A stretch of DNA of 23,914 nucleotides from Verrucomicrobiota bacterium. Its GTDB lineage: Bacteria; Verrucomicrobiota; Verrucomicrobiia; Limisphaerales; UBA1100. This document shows positions 23,357 through 23,914 of this stretch, in pieces. Below the pieces are notes generated by a model, which saw only the letters and a list, made by a program, of their open reading frames with translations, was not told where the DNA came from and did not search any database. The position numbers and the translations under genes are program-made. Every line of letters starts with the position of its first letter. The stretch's first letter is position 1. Location of the stretch: assembly GCA_028872645.1 (NCBI GenBank), contig JAPKDK010000014.1, forward strand, positions 1 through 23,914, given 5' to 3'.

Positions 23357-23914
23357 TCAGTGGCGTAGAAATTTGTGCCAATAGGCCAGTCGACTTTTCA
23401 ATTCCACAATGCCCGGCGAGCCCGGCATCGTGCGGCGTGCCATGGCCGCTTTGAGGTCGAACACTTTCATTGCATCCTTGGTGAGTTTTTTATCGGCCTG
23501 TTTCAACTCAGCGGGAGTTAATTTGTCCAGCCGTTTGCCTTTGGCTTCGGCAACGGCCACCAGTTTGCCGACCACGTGATGCGCCTTGCGGAAGGCGGTG
23601 CCGTTGAACACCAACCAATCCACCAGATCGGTGGCGAGCAGGCAGGGATCGTCCGCGGCGGCTGCGCAGGCTTTGGTGTTCACGGCGGTATCGCGCAGCA
23701 TCGCGGCGAGGATGCACACGGTGCTGCGCACGGTGTCGGTGGTGTCGAAGAGGCGTTCCTTGTCCTCCTGCAAATCGCTATTGTATGTGAGCGGCAATCC
23801 TTTGAGGGTGACAAGTAGCGAAACGAGATTACCCACCACGCGGCCGGTTTTGCCGCGGATGAGTTCGCAGATGTCCGGATTTTTCTTTTGCGGCATCAAT
23901 GAGGATCCGGTGGT
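23357..23914 (-). CDS. argH: Argininosuccinate lyase ArgH (C-terminal part, runs off the window)
   Basis: The last 185 residues of a fumarase/aspartase-superfamily lyase that splits argininosuccinate into arginine and fumarate. The frame is open to the window edge, where it reads TTGSSLMPQKKNPD, the superfamily's mobile catalytic loop carrying the catalytic serine. Then come ELIRGKTGRVVGNL, LTYNSDLQEDKERLFDT, the Asp/Glu-rich stretch before the last helices, and the C-terminal FRKAHHVVGKLVAVAEAKG typical of ArgH. About 270-290 N-terminal residues should lie outside the window, including the start codon. It is the most upstream visible gene of a minus-strand unit that continues with squalene/phytoene synthase, an exported unknown protein and lysA. 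Confidence 0.94.
   Translation of the reverse strand, partial: TTGSSLMPQKKNPDICELIRGKTGRVVGNLVSLLVTLKGLPLTYNSDLQEDKERLFDTTDTVRSTVCILAAMLRDTAVNTKACAAAADDPCLLATDLVDWLVFNGTAFRKAHHVVGKLVAVAEAKGKRLDKLTPAELKQADKKLTKDAMKVFDLKAAMARRTMPGSPGIVELKSRLAYWHKFLRH

Overview
The window looks like chromosomal DNA of a bacterium of the Planctomycetes-Verrucomicrobia group, more likely Verrucomicrobiota. This rests on a cluster of families typical of that group (Tat-exported DUF1501 protein, PPC-domain protein, DUF1549/DUF1553 protein, PSCyt1-WD40 protein), a one-domain exported sulfatase and a GC-rich, tightly packed layout with few good Shine-Dalgarno sequences. The genus cannot be told from the sequence. No rRNA, tRNA, CRISPR array, insertion sequence or phage gene was found. 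No gene-free stretch exceeds about 200 bases.

Layout. (1) 1-136: a strong intrinsic terminator of an upstream gene outside the window, then a leader with a second long inverted repeat. (2) 137-1984 (+): recQ helicase. (3) 2010-7345 (-): read right to left, a small membrane protein, an exported S1-type sulfatase, then a complete RbsB-RbsA-RbsC-type sugar ABC importer (lipoprotein, double ATPase, permease). (4) 7451-8840 (+): a zinc-ribbon/leucine-rich-repeat protein and a GYF_2 protein with two DUF4389 copies. (5) 8837-9601 (-): an exported metzincin-like protein. (6) 9802-20038 (+): a four-gene unit (DUF1501, PPC, DUF1549/DUF1553, and a 1281-residue PSCyt1-WD40 protein with a huge Ala/Lys/Thr-rich tail). 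It is preceded by a perfect palindrome matching Rex-type and CRP-type operators. (7) 20040-23914 (-): argH (partial), squalene/phytoene synthase, an exported protein of unknown function, and lysA.

How the genes may work together. The sulfatase and importer could remove sulfate from a polysaccharide fragment or sugar and take up the product; the substrate cannot be read from sequence. All four products of the large plus-strand unit carry export signals, and two carry haem-type CxxCH motifs, so they probably form a periplasmic or cell-surface assembly. The minus-strand unit at the right end mixes arginine and lysine/peptidoglycan biosynthesis with isoprenoid synthesis.

The most unusual item is the C-terminal tail (about 820 residues) of the PSCyt1-WD40 protein. 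It contains a recurring module whose signature positions are spaced by exactly 88 or 99 residues over the last six copies, all multiples of 11. That points to an 11-residue (hendecad) helical repeat attached to an exported haem domain and a seven-bladed propeller. The redox-type operator upstream of the same unit is the second most interesting signal.
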